Shown here in pieces: positions 53,510 through 63,189 of a stretch of 63,397 nucleotides of DNA. This stretch comes from Flavobacteriales bacterium (GTDB lineage: Bacteria; Bacteroidota; Bacteroidia; Flavobacteriales_D; Crocinitomicaceae), in the NCBI GenBank assembly GCA_947500755.1, contig CANMTO010000012.1, forward strand, positions 1 to 63,397. The letters run 5' to 3'. The notes under the pieces are model-generated. The model saw nothing but the letters and a program-made list of their open reading frames with translations. It made no database searches and was not told the DNA's origin. Made by a program: the position numbers and the translations under genes. How positions within the stretch are numbered: position 1 is the stretch's first letter; each line of letters begins with the position of its first letter.

Positions 53510-54599
53510 TCCGATATTTTGACCCGGAGGTTCTGCCTATTTGCCCCGATAACTCCAACCCTAATAGCAGGCTGTGAAGTAGGGAGGTCGGCATGCCAGA
53601 TTGAATGACCAATTCATCCATATATAGGGATTCGTGTTGTTTTAGAATAGAAATAATGTGTTGTTCATCGGGTGATAAATTCACGGATAAGGCGAGTTCT
53701 TTTTGCCTAGGGCGGGGCTTATCCCAACCCAACATGCTTAGAATGTCTGCTGAATTCGTGACAAGGTGAGCCTTTTGTTGTCGAATTAACGCATTACATC
53801 CGGCAGAAAACTGTTGATGCACTGAGCCCGGAAAGGCAAAAACGTCTCTGTTATAATCATTAGCTAGATCTGCGGTTATTAGGGCCCCGCCTTTTTCTCT
53901 ACTTTCCACCACGATGGTCGCATCGGAAAGACCTGCAACAATTCGGTTTCTAACGGGGAAATTTTCTCTTACCGGCTTGGAAAACAGAGAATATTCGGAA
54001 ATTAATGCCCCGCCACATTCCAGAATTTCCTGTGCCAATTTGGAGTTTCGTTTCGGGAATACTTGATTCAGTCCACTTCCCAATACCGCCACGGTTGGCA
54101 TATTGTATCTTAAGGAATATTCATGAGCCAGGCTGTCTATTCCCAAAGCCAATCCTGAAACAGAGACTACACCCGCCTCCGATAAACCTAAGGTCAATTC
54201 CTTCATTAGTTCGGATCCATACGAAGTGTGCATTCTTGAACCAACAATTGCTAACACTCTTCGCGAGTTCAGAGTGGCTTCACCACGGCAGTACAGTACA
54301 ATTGGCGCATCCACACACTGTTTTAATCTTCTTGGGTAATTTGGGTCTAACATAAAAACAGGACTGATGCCATAAGCACTACATGCCTCAATTTCCTTAA
54401 CGGCGAATTCCAAGGCCCGATTCCGCTCCATGGATGCTAATTGATTTATTGAAAGTCCTGTACCTTGTTTTATTTCGGAAATACTATGTGAAAAAAATTG
54501 CTCTGGACTAAGCTCAGAGAGAATGCTATGAATACGAATCGGACCAAGACCAACTAAAAAACTCATCGCTACTTTCTGCACTAAACCATCATTTCCCAT
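53502..54599 (-). CDS. dprA: DNA-processing protein DprA
   Basis: A 365-residue protein of normal size. An N-terminal SAM-like helical domain (LVGLGPIRIHSILSEL) precedes the Rossmann-fold core with AIVGSRMHTSYGSELMKEL, SGLALGIDSLAHEYSL and AVLGSGLNQVFPKRNSKL, then FPVRNRIVAGLSDATIVVES. The C-terminus is a winged-helix domain (EQHIISILKQHESLYMDELV). DprA loads RecA on incoming single-stranded DNA during natural transformation. No competence genes lie nearby. The gene stands alone on the minus strand, divergent from the TonB receptor genes. Confidence 0.95.
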   Translation of the reverse strand: MGNDGLVQKVAMSFLVGLGPIRIHSILSELSPEQFFSHSISEIKQGTGLSINQLASMERNRALEFAVKEIEACSAYGISPVFMLDPNYPRRLKQCVDAPIVLYCRGEATLNSRRVLAIVGSRMHTSYGSELMKELTLGLSEAGVVSVSGLALGIDSLAHEYSLRYNMPTVAVLGSGLNQVFPKRNSKLAQEILECGGALISEYSLFSKPVRENFPVRNRIVAGLSDATIVVESREKGGALITADLANDYNRDVFAFPGSVHQQFSAGCNALIRQQKAHLVTNSADILSMLGWDKPRPRQKELALSVNLSPDEQHIISILKQHESLYMDELVIQSGMPTSLLHSLLLGLELSGQIGRTSGSKYRIN

Positions 54600-54606
54600 T
54601 TTTTTA

Positions 54607-54614
54607 TATCTTCG
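54607..54614 (+). promoter_or_regulatory. Candidate promoter for the TonB receptor-kdsB run
   Basis: TATCTTCG, within TATATCTTCG, repeats the string found before the lipoprotein gene at 7740-7749, and is one base off TAnnTTTG. It lies 32 bases before the GTG at 54647. No clear -33 element is visible. Confidence 0.35.
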
Positions 54615-54646
54615 TTAACTCTAATTTACGGATAAATTAACTTGAC

Positions 54647-56983
54647 GTGCAGCGATTATTACTTTTTAACATCTGTCTTTTCTCTGTATTTCAAGGATTC
54701 AGCCAAACACTTATTGGAACAATAAACTCATCAGAAGAGGGAAAACCGTTGAGTGAGGTTAAAGTGATTCATGAACGTTCAAATCACGTGGTAAAATCGG
54801 ATGTTACAGGGAATTTTATACTGAATAACGTACCATTACCAGCAACAATAACCATTCGCGCTAATGGATACATCACACAAACATTGGAAATAACGACGTT
54901 CGATAGGCTTAATATTCAATTAGTACCGAAGCAACGGGTTATGAATACGGTGGTCGTTAGTGCAGGCAGACGCGACCAACAAATCGAAGAAATTCCAATC
55001 TCCATTGAAATTATAAAACCTGCGTTGGTAGCAAACAAAGGGCTAACCAACCTTGCCCAAGCGGTTGGTCAAAGCCCGGGTGTTTATGTGATGGATGGTC
55101 AAGTGAGCATTCGCGGAGGTGGTGGCTTTGCCTATGGGGCAGGAAGCAGGGTGTTATTGTTATGGAATGGGGTTCCCATGCTTTCGCCTGATATTGGAGA
55201 CGCCAAATGGAATGCCGTTCCAATGGAACAAGCTTCTCAGATAGAAATATTAAAAGGCGCGTCCTCTGTGCTCTATGGAAGTGGTGCATTAAACGGAGTT
55301 ATAGCCCTAAACGAACGCGAGCCAGGTCCTGACGGTGTTATTGAAGCGAAAATTCAAAGTGGAATTTATGACAATCCGAACCGCAAGTCACTTCAGTGGT
55401 GGGGTAAGGGAAAGGAACAAGCCTCCAATCCGACCTTTCATATGGCTGATTTCTATTATGGGAAATCCATTAAAAATATCGGGTACACCATCGGAGCCAA
55501 CGTTTTTTACAATGAGGCTTTTCGACAAGGTGAACAAGAAAAACGCGCCCGAATTAACGGAAGCTTTTATTATCGTCCAATTAAAGAAAATAGCAAATTG
55601 AAAGCCGGTATAAGTTATAACTTACAGCTACAAGATGCGGGTGTTTTTGTATTATGGAAAAATGATTCTATGTGTTATCAAGCCATGGATAATACCATTT
55701 CAAGACAAAAGGCCGTTCGATTTAATGTGGACCCATACCTTAAGTTTATTGACAAGAAAAACAACAAGCACCACGTTAGAACGCGATACTATTTAGTTAC
55801 GACCGGGAATGATACCAAGGTATATGATGCTTCATTTGCTCAGATGTATTATTTCGATTATCAATTTCAAAAGAAGATAAATAGCGGAACAAATGTGACA
55901 CTTGGAGCCACAAACACGCTCAATAATATTAAAAGTTGGGTTTTTGGAGATCACATCAGTAAAAATGCTGCAGCGTATAGTCAATTCGAAATAAAGGCAA
56001 AAAAATGGGATTTTACGACCGGCTTAAGGTTAGAATTCTGCAAATTAGATACGCTTCCCTTAGATTCTAAATTCACCCTAGGTCAATTTGAATCACCCAT
56101 ATATCCCATTCTTCGTGCAGGAGTTCATTATGAGCCCTTCAAAGGAACTCACCTTCGAGGATCATTAGGGCAAGGAATTCGTTTTCCGTCCGTTGCTGAA
56201 CGCTTTGTTTCGACATCCGTTGGCGGGGTAGTGATTTTTAAAAACCCAACCCTTCGTCCGGAAACTGGGTATGCCGCCGAACTTGGCGTAAAACAAGTAT
56301 TTAAAATTGGGGCGTGGAAAGCGATGGCCGACATTGCCGGTTTTGCCAATTATTATTCTAATATGACAGAATTTACCTTTGGTTTGTACAAGCCTGACAG
56401 CATCGCCGTGCTTCAAACAACGAACCCAGACGCCATCAATTACTTTTATAATTGGATAGGATTTCAGGCAAAAAACGCAGAGCAGGCATTTATTAGTGGG
56501 GCGGAATTTTCATTCAACAGCATGGGGGAAATTGGTAACGTTGATTTAACCACCCTACTCGGATATACGTATATGTATCCCATTAGTCTTAATAAAGATT
56601 CTCTGTACAAACTCTCCTTTTCAGACCCAACCACGAACATGTTAAAATATCGCTTTAATCACATGGCTAAGGCCGATATTCAAGCAACGTATAAAGCCAT
56701 AAGTTTGGGCGTGTCCTCTCGGTACAATAGCTATATGAAGAATATTGACCGGGTCTTTGAAGACGGGGTGCTTGGAGAAGAGTTATTGGTGGGAATGGCT
56801 AACTATCGATCTGTTTTCAATAAAGGAGTAGCTGTTTTTGATGCGCGCTTTGGGTATCAAATCAATGAAGCATTTAAGATTAATTTTATTGCTAATAATC
56901 TCTTTAACAAGGAATACGTCAGTAGGCCTGGTGATGTTCAAGCACCAAGAAACTTCATCCTTCAAATGCAGTTGGCTTTGTAA
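54647..56983 (+). CDS. TonB-dependent outer-membrane receptor, paralogue A
   Basis: A 778-residue receptor with a signal peptide (QRLLLFNICLFSVFQGFS). A carboxypeptidase-regulatory-like domain fills residues about 22-100 (TINSSEEGKPLSEVKVIHER). The plug follows (EEIPISIEIIKPALVANKG, SIRGGGGFAYGAGSRVLLLW, IEILKGASSVLYGSGALNGV), then the barrel, ending in GDVQAPRNFILQMQLAL with a terminal aromatic/hydrophobic strand. The start codon is GTG. It imports an unidentified ligand across the outer membrane using TonB energy. No riboswitch, SusD or transport operon is beside it to name the ligand. The neighbour at 57017 is a close paralogue in tandem, with matching RGG, GAGSRV and LKGASSVLYGSGAL motifs. 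Confidence 0.93.
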   Translation: MQRLLLFNICLFSVFQGFSQTLIGTINSSEEGKPLSEVKVIHERSNHVVKSDVTGNFILNNVPLPATITIRANGYITQTLEITTFDRLNIQLVPKQRVMNTVVVSAGRRDQQIEEIPISIEIIKPALVANKGLTNLAQAVGQSPGVYVMDGQVSIRGGGGFAYGAGSRVLLLWNGVPMLSPDIGDAKWNAVPMEQASQIEILKGASSVLYGSGALNGVIALNEREPGPDGVIEAKIQSGIYDNPNRKSLQWWGKGKEQASNPTFHMADFYYGKSIKNIGYTIGANVFYNEAFRQGEQEKRARINGSFYYRPIKENSKLKAGISYNLQLQDAGVFVLWKNDSMCYQAMDNTISRQKAVRFNVDPYLKFIDKKNNKHHVRTRYYLVTTGNDTKVYDASFAQMYYFDYQFQKKINSGTNVTLGATNTLNNIKSWVFGDHISKNAAAYSQFEIKAKKWDFTTGLRLEFCKLDTLPLDSKFTLGQFESPIYPILRAGVHYEPFKGTHLRGSLGQGIRFPSVAERFVSTSVGGVVIFKNPTLRPETGYAAELGVKQVFKIGAWKAMADIAGFANYYSNMTEFTFGLYKPDSIAVLQTTNPDAINYFYNWIGFQAKNAEQAFISGAEFSFNSMGEIGNVDLTTLLGYTYMYPISLNKDSLYKLSFSDPTTNMLKYRFNHMAKADIQATYKAISLGVSSRYNSYMKNIDRVFEDGVLGEELLVGMANYRSVFNKGVAVFDARFGYQINEAFKINFIANNLFNKEYVSRPGDVQAPRNFILQMQLAL

Positions 56984-57016
56984 TTTTTTGTTTCTTTAAG
57001 CCCCAAAACCTAAGTT

Positions 57017-59395
57017 ATGCGTTTATTTTTATTGTTACTCATCTCTTTTTTATATAGCTCTCATTCCTTTGCCCAACTGAATGGTGTCGTTACGGATCAA
57101 TCCACAGGGAAGCCGTTATATGGTGTGAAAATATATGCCTCAACCGGAGAAAAACAACTCTCTGATTTCGATGGGAAATTTAGTTTCAGCAACACTACAC
57201 TACCGTTAAAATTGGTGTTTAATTTGTTAGAATATCGAATTGACACCTTAGTTGTTTCCAGCCTTGGCACGATAAATTATGCGATGCGTTTGAATGAAAA
57301 AACCGAGCAAACTGTGGTGGTATCCGCAAATAAACGCGCACAAAAAATTGAAGAAATCCCGATTTCACTTGAAGTAATTAAGCCTCGCTTAATTGAAAAT
57401 AAGGGGATGGTAAATTTAGAGCAAGCGGTGGAACAAACACCGGGCGTATTTACTATGGATGGTCAGGTGAGTATTCGTGGTGGTTCTGGGTTTGCATATG
57501 GTGCGGGGAGTCGCGTTATGATGTTGTGGAATGGCTTACCTCTGTTGTCGGGGTATGCAGGAGATACACAATGGAATGCTATTCCAATAGAACAAGCATC
57601 TCAGGTGGAGGTTATAAAAGGTGCGTCTTCCGTTCTTTATGGCAGCGGTGCATTAAATGGGGTGATCGCCTTGTCAGAAAAGGAACCTGGATTAAAGCCA
57701 GAAACCAAAATTAGAGTGCAGACTGGGATCTATGATAATCCTAGAAGGAAATCTATGCAATGGTGGGGAAAAGACAGCGCACAACGGTTTAACCCAATGA
57801 ACCAGCAAGTGGAAGTGTTTCGCAGCCAAATGTTTAAGCGCACTGGTTATACACTGTCTACTGTATTTTATAACGATCAAGGGTATCGACAAGGCGAAAC
57901 GGAAACACGGGGGAGAATTAGCGGTACCTTATACTTTCGTCCGGTAAAAATCGAACGACTTAAAGCAGGAATTAGTTTTAACTATCAATTGCATAAAACC
58001 GGGAATTTCTTGATTTGGCAAAGCGCAGATCAAGGGTATACTCCAAGCGGGGGTGCCGACACGTCAAATCCGGCATCTACCCTCACATTCAACTTGTCTA
58101 ATCGCCTGTTTATCGATCCCTATGTCAAGTATATCGACAAGCACAATAATAAACACACGTTAAAAACAAGAGCCTACCTCACAACAAATCAGAACATAAG
58201 TAATGAACAGCAAAGTAACGGCGCAGTAGTTTACATCGCAGACTATAATTTTCAGCGCAATTTCAAATCTGGAGGCACCCTTGTTTCTGGTTTATTTGGC
58301 ACCCATAATGTGGTGTTTTCGAACTTATTTGGTGACCATTCCTCTAATAATGCCGCAGCTTATGTCCAATATGATCATCACATTGGTAAATTCGATTTTA
58401 CCGGGGGAATGCGCGCAGAGTATTTCACCATGGATAATAAAAAAGGGGATTCTGACTTTAAAATCGGAAATAAGGTATTGCCATTTTATCCGGTATTTAG
58501 AGCAGGAGCTCATTATGAACTACAAAAATACACCCATCTAAGGGCTTCATTCGGACAAGGAATCAGATACCCTTCAGTAGGAGAGCGCTTTACGAGCACA
58601 TCCGTCGGGGCCTTAAATATTTTCCCAAATGCGACCCTTCAACCTGAAACGGGATGGGCTGCGGAAATCGGTATCAAACAAGGGGTGAAAATGGGAGACT
58701 GGAAAGGAATGATTGATGTTTCAGGATTTATAAATAACTATAATAATATGATTGAATTTTCCTTTGGAACGTTCAATCCTACCAATGGAAATTCTATTGA
58801 TGGCTCAACTCCAGAGGGGGTGATTGAATTCAATCAACTACTTAGCCAAGGGTACACCTTTAATGATTTAATTGGGTTTAGGGCACAGAATGTGGAAAAG
58901 GCGCGAATTACCGGGGTAGAATTATCCTTCAATAGTACTGGAAAAATCAACGATGTGGAAATTGTTTCATTGATTGGATATACCTATATGAATCCGATAT
59001 CATTAAATGCGGACCAAAAATATATCGCCAGTAATTCCGATAGCGGCAATATGCTCAAATACCGATTTAGACACTTAGTTCGAGCTGATGTTGAAGCAGT
59101 TTACAAAAAATGGGGAGTTGGAATTTCAAACCGTTACAATAGCCACATGCGAAATGTCGACAAGGTATTCGAGGACGATGTTGCAGGAACTTTTATCCTT
59201 CCAGGATTAAAAGAATACCGGCAAGTATACAACAAAGGAAACTTAACGTTCGATGCGCGAATCAGCTATCAATGTACTGACTTATTGAAGGTCTCATTCA
59301 TCGCTAATAACATATTTAATTCGGAAACGAGCAGCCGTCCTGGGGATATTCAAGCGCCTCGCAACTTCTTAGTTCAATTAGCTATGAAATTCTAA
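57017..59395 (+). CDS. TonB-dependent outer-membrane receptor, paralogue B
   Basis: A 792-residue receptor with a signal peptide (RLFLLLLISFLYSSHSFA) and the same build as the upstream gene: regulatory-like domain (GVVTDQSTGKPLYGVKIYAS), plug (EEIPISLEVIKPRLIENKGM, SIRGGSGFAYGAGSRVMMLW, VEVIKGASSVLYGSGALNG) and barrel, closing with GDIQAPRNFLVQLAMKF. The two are a tandem duplication, 33 bases apart. The barrel loops differ (for example STPEGVIEFNQLLSQGYTFN occurs only here), so their ligands may differ. The last bases share the kdsB start (TAATG), which links an uptake receptor with lipopolysaccharide precursor synthesis in one transcript. The ligand is unknown. Confidence 0.93.
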   Translation: MRLFLLLLISFLYSSHSFAQLNGVVTDQSTGKPLYGVKIYASTGEKQLSDFDGKFSFSNTTLPLKLVFNLLEYRIDTLVVSSLGTINYAMRLNEKTEQTVVVSANKRAQKIEEIPISLEVIKPRLIENKGMVNLEQAVEQTPGVFTMDGQVSIRGGSGFAYGAGSRVMMLWNGLPLLSGYAGDTQWNAIPIEQASQVEVIKGASSVLYGSGALNGVIALSEKEPGLKPETKIRVQTGIYDNPRRKSMQWWGKDSAQRFNPMNQQVEVFRSQMFKRTGYTLSTVFYNDQGYRQGETETRGRISGTLYFRPVKIERLKAGISFNYQLHKTGNFLIWQSADQGYTPSGGADTSNPASTLTFNLSNRLFIDPYVKYIDKHNNKHTLKTRAYLTTNQNISNEQQSNGAVVYIADYNFQRNFKSGGTLVSGLFGTHNVVFSNLFGDHSSNNAAAYVQYDHHIGKFDFTGGMRAEYFTMDNKKGDSDFKIGNKVLPFYPVFRAGAHYELQKYTHLRASFGQGIRYPSVGERFTSTSVGALNIFPNATLQPETGWAAEIGIKQGVKMGDWKGMIDVSGFINNYNNMIEFSFGTFNPTNGNSIDGSTPEGVIEFNQLLSQGYTFNDLIGFRAQNVEKARITGVELSFNSTGKINDVEIVSLIGYTYMNPISLNADQKYIASNSDSGNMLKYRFRHLVRADVEAVYKKWGVGISNRYNSHMRNVDKVFEDDVAGTFILPGLKEYRQVYNKGNLTFDARISYQCTDLLKVSFIANNIFNSETSSRPGDIQAPRNFLVQLAMKF

Positions 59396-60111
59396 TGAAG
59401 GTATTGGGTATTATTCCTGCACGTTTTGGGTCGAGTCGGTTTCCAGGTAAACCCTTAATCGATATCAAGGGGAAAACCATGATTCAACGGGTTTATGAAG
59501 GCGCAAGCAAATGTCCGGAACTACACCGAGTCATTGTAGCCACGGATGACGATCGAATTTTTCAGCATGTGCACTCGTTCGGCGGTGAAGCAATGATGAC
59601 TTTGTCAACACATCAATCAGGCACGGAACGCTGTGGTGAAGTTGCCGCGCTTTTTCCAGAAATGGATATTGTTATAAACATTCAAGGGGATGAACCCTTG
59701 GTAGATCCGCGTCAACTTTCCCTATTAATTCAAGAATTTAAACATGAAGAGGTAGGCATCGCCACACTGGTATCAAAGCACATCGAAACAGCAGCATTGA
59801 ATAACCCAAATCGAATAAAAGTAGTAGTTAATCATAAAAACGATGCCTTGCTTTTTAGCCGATCGGCAATTCCCTCTTTACAGTATTCCTCTTCGGTTGT
59901 TCCCTTACGACATATTGGCTTGTACGGATTCCGAAATGAAATCCTTCAAAAACTCGTTGCCTTACCCGTTACTGAACTCGAACAAAGCGAGTCGCTTGAG
60001 CAACTCAGATGGTTATATTTTGGCTATCAAATTAGAACAATACTCACTGAAATTGAAACTCCAAACATCGATGTTCCAGAAGACCTCGAACACGTTCTTC
60101 GGCTACTTTAA
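59395..60111 (+). CDS. kdsB: 3-deoxy-manno-octulosonate cytidylyltransferase
   Basis: A 238-residue enzyme of normal length. It has IIPARFGSSRFPGKPLIDIK at the nucleotide-binding N-terminus, VATDDDRIFQHVHSFGGEAM, TERCGEVAALFPEMDIVINI with QGDEPLVDPRQL, and FSRSAIPSLQYSSS with HIGLYGFRNEIL. It activates Kdo as CMP-Kdo, which is added to lipid A in the inner core of lipopolysaccharide. The ATG sits in the stop of the TonB receptor gene (TAATG), so translation is probably coupled. No other lipopolysaccharide gene is in the window. Confidence 0.96.
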   Translation: MKVLGIIPARFGSSRFPGKPLIDIKGKTMIQRVYEGASKCPELHRVIVATDDDRIFQHVHSFGGEAMMTLSTHQSGTERCGEVAALFPEMDIVINIQGDEPLVDPRQLSLLIQEFKHEEVGIATLVSKHIETAALNNPNRIKVVVNHKNDALLFSRSAIPSLQYSSSVVPLRHIGLYGFRNEILQKLVALPVTELEQSESLEQLRWLYFGYQIRTILTEIETPNIDVPEDLEHVLRLL

Positions 60112-60140
60112 GTGCATTTTTATTTCTTTTTAAGTTTTCG

Positions 60141-60148
60141 TAAATTTG
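60141..60148 (+). promoter_or_regulatory. -7 promoter box for the HU-SPOR gene
   Basis: TAAATTTG is a perfect TAnnTTTG and ends 4 bases before the ATG at 60153. As at the phosphatase gene, this would make a leaderless transcript. It lies in the 41-base gap after kdsB, so it may separate the HU-SPOR and C1 peptidase genes from the receptor run. Confidence 0.4.
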
Positions 60149-60152
60149 ACAC

Positions 60153-61115
60153 ATGGCTTCACTTAATGAAATCCTTCTAGAATTATTGCAAACCAATGAC
60201 TGTGTTGTTGTTCCTTCATTTGGTGGGTTTATTGTGAAGCAGAAAAGTGCGCGCATTGATCTTGAAAACGGAATGGCTTTTCCCCCGTACAAAGAACTTG
60301 GCTTTAACATTCAGTTGAGAGCACAAGATGGGTTGTTAGCTAATCGCTACGGGCTGCTAAATCATGTTGATTACGCTACAAGTATTCGCCAAATTGAATT
60401 TGAAGTAGGCCATTGGAATGAAACCATTGCCTTAGGAAAATCGCTTAAAATTTCTAGCATTGGGCAATTTTGGAAAGACCCCGAGGGGAACATACAATTT
60501 GAACAGGATCGTTCTTTTAATCTGCTCATGACAGCCTACGGTCTAGAAGTAATTCGCTTCATTCCAGCGCGCTTAGAACCCTTGGAGGAAATTCCAGCTG
60601 TTATTAAGCTGCCTAGCAACGCTAAGGTTTGGAAATATGCAGCTGCAGCAGCCATTGCAATACCCATTGCCTTTTATACCTATTGGATTCCGGTAAAAAC
60701 ACCAGCCCTCGAATCAGGCATGTTCTCTTACCAGGATTTCAATCCGTTTAAAACTCAAAACAACAGCGCATACCAAGAAACACAGGTTGAGCTTCCTTCA
60801 CTTGAGGAAGTACCTGTTGAAACAACCTATACGGATGCTTATCAGAATCATACAATCCGAACTGTTACACCCCATGAACCGACAATATCTATCATCGAAC
60901 CACATGTCATGTACTGTATTGCGGGGTGTTTTTCAAGTAAAGAAAATGCCTATCGACTTGAACAAAAACTTGTAGGATTAGGGTTTAATTGCCAGGTGCT
61001 TAAAGAAGGGTCATTGTACAAAGTCTCACTTGGTCAAGGATTTTCAGAAGAAGTCTTAGATTCAATCCTTAATAAAGCAACCTCATTAAATATTCAAACT
61101 TGGATTTTAAAATAA
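60153..61115 (+). CDS. HU-CCDC81-type domain and SPOR-domain membrane protein
   Basis: A 320-residue protein with three parts. Residues about 1-130 carry the CCDC81-like prokaryotic HU domains (NDCVVVPSFGGFIVKQKSAR, GLLANRYGLLNHVDYAT). A membrane helix lies at about 165-185 (AAAAAIAIPIAFYTYWIPV). After a variable stretch, a SPOR domain ends the protein (YCIAGCFSSKENAYRLEQKL, GFNCQVLKEGSLYKVSLGQG). SPOR domains bind denuded peptidoglycan at the septum, so the C-terminus is probably periplasmic and the HU part cytoplasmic. A link between DNA or nucleoid and division site is an inference from this topology. It is followed 5 bases later by the C1 peptidase gene. Confidence 0.85.
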   Translation: MASLNEILLELLQTNDCVVVPSFGGFIVKQKSARIDLENGMAFPPYKELGFNIQLRAQDGLLANRYGLLNHVDYATSIRQIEFEVGHWNETIALGKSLKISSIGQFWKDPEGNIQFEQDRSFNLLMTAYGLEVIRFIPARLEPLEEIPAVIKLPSNAKVWKYAAAAAIAIPIAFYTYWIPVKTPALESGMFSYQDFNPFKTQNNSAYQETQVELPSLEEVPVETTYTDAYQNHTIRTVTPHEPTISIIEPHVMYCIAGCFSSKENAYRLEQKLVGLGFNCQVLKEGSLYKVSLGQGFSEEVLDSILNKATSLNIQTWILK

Positions 61116-61120
61116 CCCCG

Positions 61121-62317
61121 ATGAAAACATTCATATTTACCCTTGTGCTTTTCTTAAGCTTCTTCGCGTTTTCACAAACAGTAACGAATATTGAGGGCAG
61201 TAATTACAAATTCACCAAAGTGCATCACCTTGATGCCACACCCGTTCAAAGTCAAGGGAAAACAGGAACGTGTTGGAGTTTTTCCGGTCTTTCTTTTTTT
61301 GAATCTGAATTAATTCGAAAAGGGAACAAAAATCCAGATGCCCTCTCTGAAATGTTTGTGGTGAGAAAATCTTACGAGAATAAAGCGGATAAGTTTATTC
61401 GTATGGATGGAAAAATCAACTTCAGCGAGGGTGGTGCTTTTCATGACATCCCTTGGGTGATCAAGAATTATGGCATTGTTCCTTACGATATTTACAACGG
61501 TTTAAACGGAAATGACGCGTATGACCATGCGGAATTTTTTGAAGTATTGAATGGTTCCGTACAAGGCTTATTAAAATATATGAGTGCCAGCTCTAATGGA
61601 ATTAGTTCAAGTTGGAAGCCTGCCATTAATGGAATTCTAGATGCCTATCTTGGGAACGATATCAAAGAATTTCAATGGAAAGGAAAAACCTTTACCCCAC
61701 AATCGTATGCAAGTAGTATTGGATTAAATATACAGGACTATGTGTCTTTGACTTCATTCACAAATCATGCTCCATATGCTACATGTCAATTAGCTATTCC
61801 AGATAACTATAATTGGGGGGATTCTTACAATGTAGGATTAGATGATTTAATGGCTACAGTAACAAATGCTTTAGCTAATGGCTACACTGTTGCTTGGGGA
61901 GCAGATGTATCCGAGAAAGGATTTAGTTTCAAAAACGGGATTGCTTTGGTTCCTGAAGACTTAAGTACTATACAAGTTTCCGGAAAAGACAATAGAAACT
62001 ATAACGATGCAGGAGCAGATAGAAACTCTAACGCGTTTCTTAGCCCAACCAAAGAAATTTCTGTTACCGAAGAATTGCGTCAAAAAGGTTATGACAATAA
62101 AACAACCACGGATGATCACGGAATGCACATTGTAGGAATGTATAAGGACCAAAATGGTACAAACTATTTACTGGTTAAGAATTCATGGGGAACAGGAAAC
62201 TATCCAAAAGGTTATTTATATGTGTCGGAACAATATTTCCGATTGAAAACGATCAATATTTACCTGCATAAGGGCGGTATTTCACCTGATCTTAAAAAGA
62301 AGATTAATCTTAATTAA
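61121..62317 (+). CDS. Exported C1-family (bleomycin hydrolase-like) cysteine peptidase
   Basis: A 398-residue protein with a signal peptide (KTFIFTLVLFLSFFAFS). The papain-type catalytic residues are the Gln and Cys in PVQSQGKTGTCWSFSG (Cys at about residue 51), the His in DDHGMHIVGMYKDQNG and the Asn in LLVKNSWGTGNYPKGYLYVS. The overall order follows the bleomycin hydrolase/aminopeptidase C branch, but here it is secreted to the periplasm or beyond. There is no T9SS domain. The ATG at 61121 is chosen because it starts the signal peptide; a TTG at 61100 would overlap the upstream gene. The stop codon lies inside a strong terminator hairpin. Confidence 0.9.
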   Translation: MKTFIFTLVLFLSFFAFSQTVTNIEGSNYKFTKVHHLDATPVQSQGKTGTCWSFSGLSFFESELIRKGNKNPDALSEMFVVRKSYENKADKFIRMDGKINFSEGGAFHDIPWVIKNYGIVPYDIYNGLNGNDAYDHAEFFEVLNGSVQGLLKYMSASSNGISSSWKPAINGILDAYLGNDIKEFQWKGKTFTPQSYASSIGLNIQDYVSLTSFTNHAPYATCQLAIPDNYNWGDSYNVGLDDLMATVTNALANGYTVAWGADVSEKGFSFKNGIALVPEDLSTIQVSGKDNRNYNDAGADRNSNAFLSPTKEISVTEELRQKGYDNKTTTDDHGMHIVGMYKDQNGTNYLLVKNSWGTGNYPKGYLYVSEQYFRLKTINIYLHKGGISPDLKKKINLN

Positions 62318-62339
62318 TCTAAAGTCAATCTTCTTTTTT
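62294..62339 (+). terminator. Intrinsic terminator after the C1 peptidase gene
   Basis: AAAAAGAAGATT (62294-62305) pairs with AATCTTCTTTTT (62327-62338), a 12-base stem followed by T residues. The C1 peptidase stop codon (62315-62317) lies in the loop. A nested AGATTAAT/ATTAATCT palindrome (62301-62320) is also present. Confidence 0.75.
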
Positions 62340-62969
62340 ATACTATCGTTGTTTATTAATAACAAAGTGGTTACAGCTTTTTGATTCAATAACAGTGCAA
62401 CTGAAGAACCAGTTATCAATCTATCCACAACGTTTCGATAGTCTTTTATACGTTATCAAGTGATTACTTAACTCTTGATACTTGAAATCATAAACACGTA
62501 TACCCAGGTTTTGTCTTATGTCTTGGGCTCTATATCATCTGATGTATTTATGACTGTATATCCTTTCTCGATGCAATCGTTTAATTGGATGTGTAAATAT
62601 TCGTAAAGTTGGTTTTTTGAAAGCTTAAGAAAAAATATTTTATAGAAGATTCCTGCATTCCTTGGTAATAGAGATAGTACAATAAATTCACATCCCAACT
62701 ATTTGATCCCGATGTCATCGTTTCTTGTACTTATGAATCAGAAACTAAAGACAAAGAATATAATCAAGTAATTAAGCCACTCATATACGTCAAAAAACAA
62801 AAGGAATAAGCGACTTAAACGAATAATTTGTACCCTACACATGCATAATGACTATGGTAACTGAAGAATATGACGAATGCAGTAATTATCAATTCAAAAT
62901 ACAGCAATAAAATCTGCACGAACAAGGTGATTACTACTATCAGTACTAGTAGAGGGTACGTGAATGGGT
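62340..62969. other. AT-rich intergenic stretch without a confident gene
   Basis: About 630 bases between the C1 peptidase terminator and the rRNA operon end. It is AT-rich and has no open frame with family-like content. The longest candidate is a 60-codon minus-strand frame at 62516-62698 with no visible motif. A TATCAAG/CTTGATA inverted repeat (62454-62460 and 62474-62480) is present. I see no tRNA, no transposon ends and no promoter that I would stand behind. Confidence 0.6.
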
Positions 62970-63006
62970 AAAAAAAACCCTGACGATTCTTGCGAATGTC
63001 AGGGTT
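62970..63006 (-). terminator. Intrinsic terminator of the rRNA operon
   Basis: On the minus strand AACCCTGAC (62998-63006) pairs with GTCAGGGTT (62976-62984) around a nested ATTC/GAAT stem, and is followed by a run of eight T residues. It begins right after the 5S rRNA, so it ends the operon. Confidence 0.92.
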
Positions 63007-63010
63007 ATAA

Positions 63011-63122
<112 letters not shown>

Positions 63123-63189
63123 AAAGCTAAAAATGGGTATTGAAATATCGGATGATCGAAGCAGTAAAAAAAATAATAAAGTTTGAGTT

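Noticed and set aside
62454..62480. TATCAAG/CTTGATA inverted repeat as a terminator or operator.
   Set aside because: The stem is only 7 bases with a 13-base loop and no T run, and it lies outside any transcript end.
62516..62698. A 60-codon minus-strand frame next to the rRNA operon.
   Set aside because: It has no recognisable motif, lies in AT-rich sequence with no promoter or coupling, and is of a length expected by chance.
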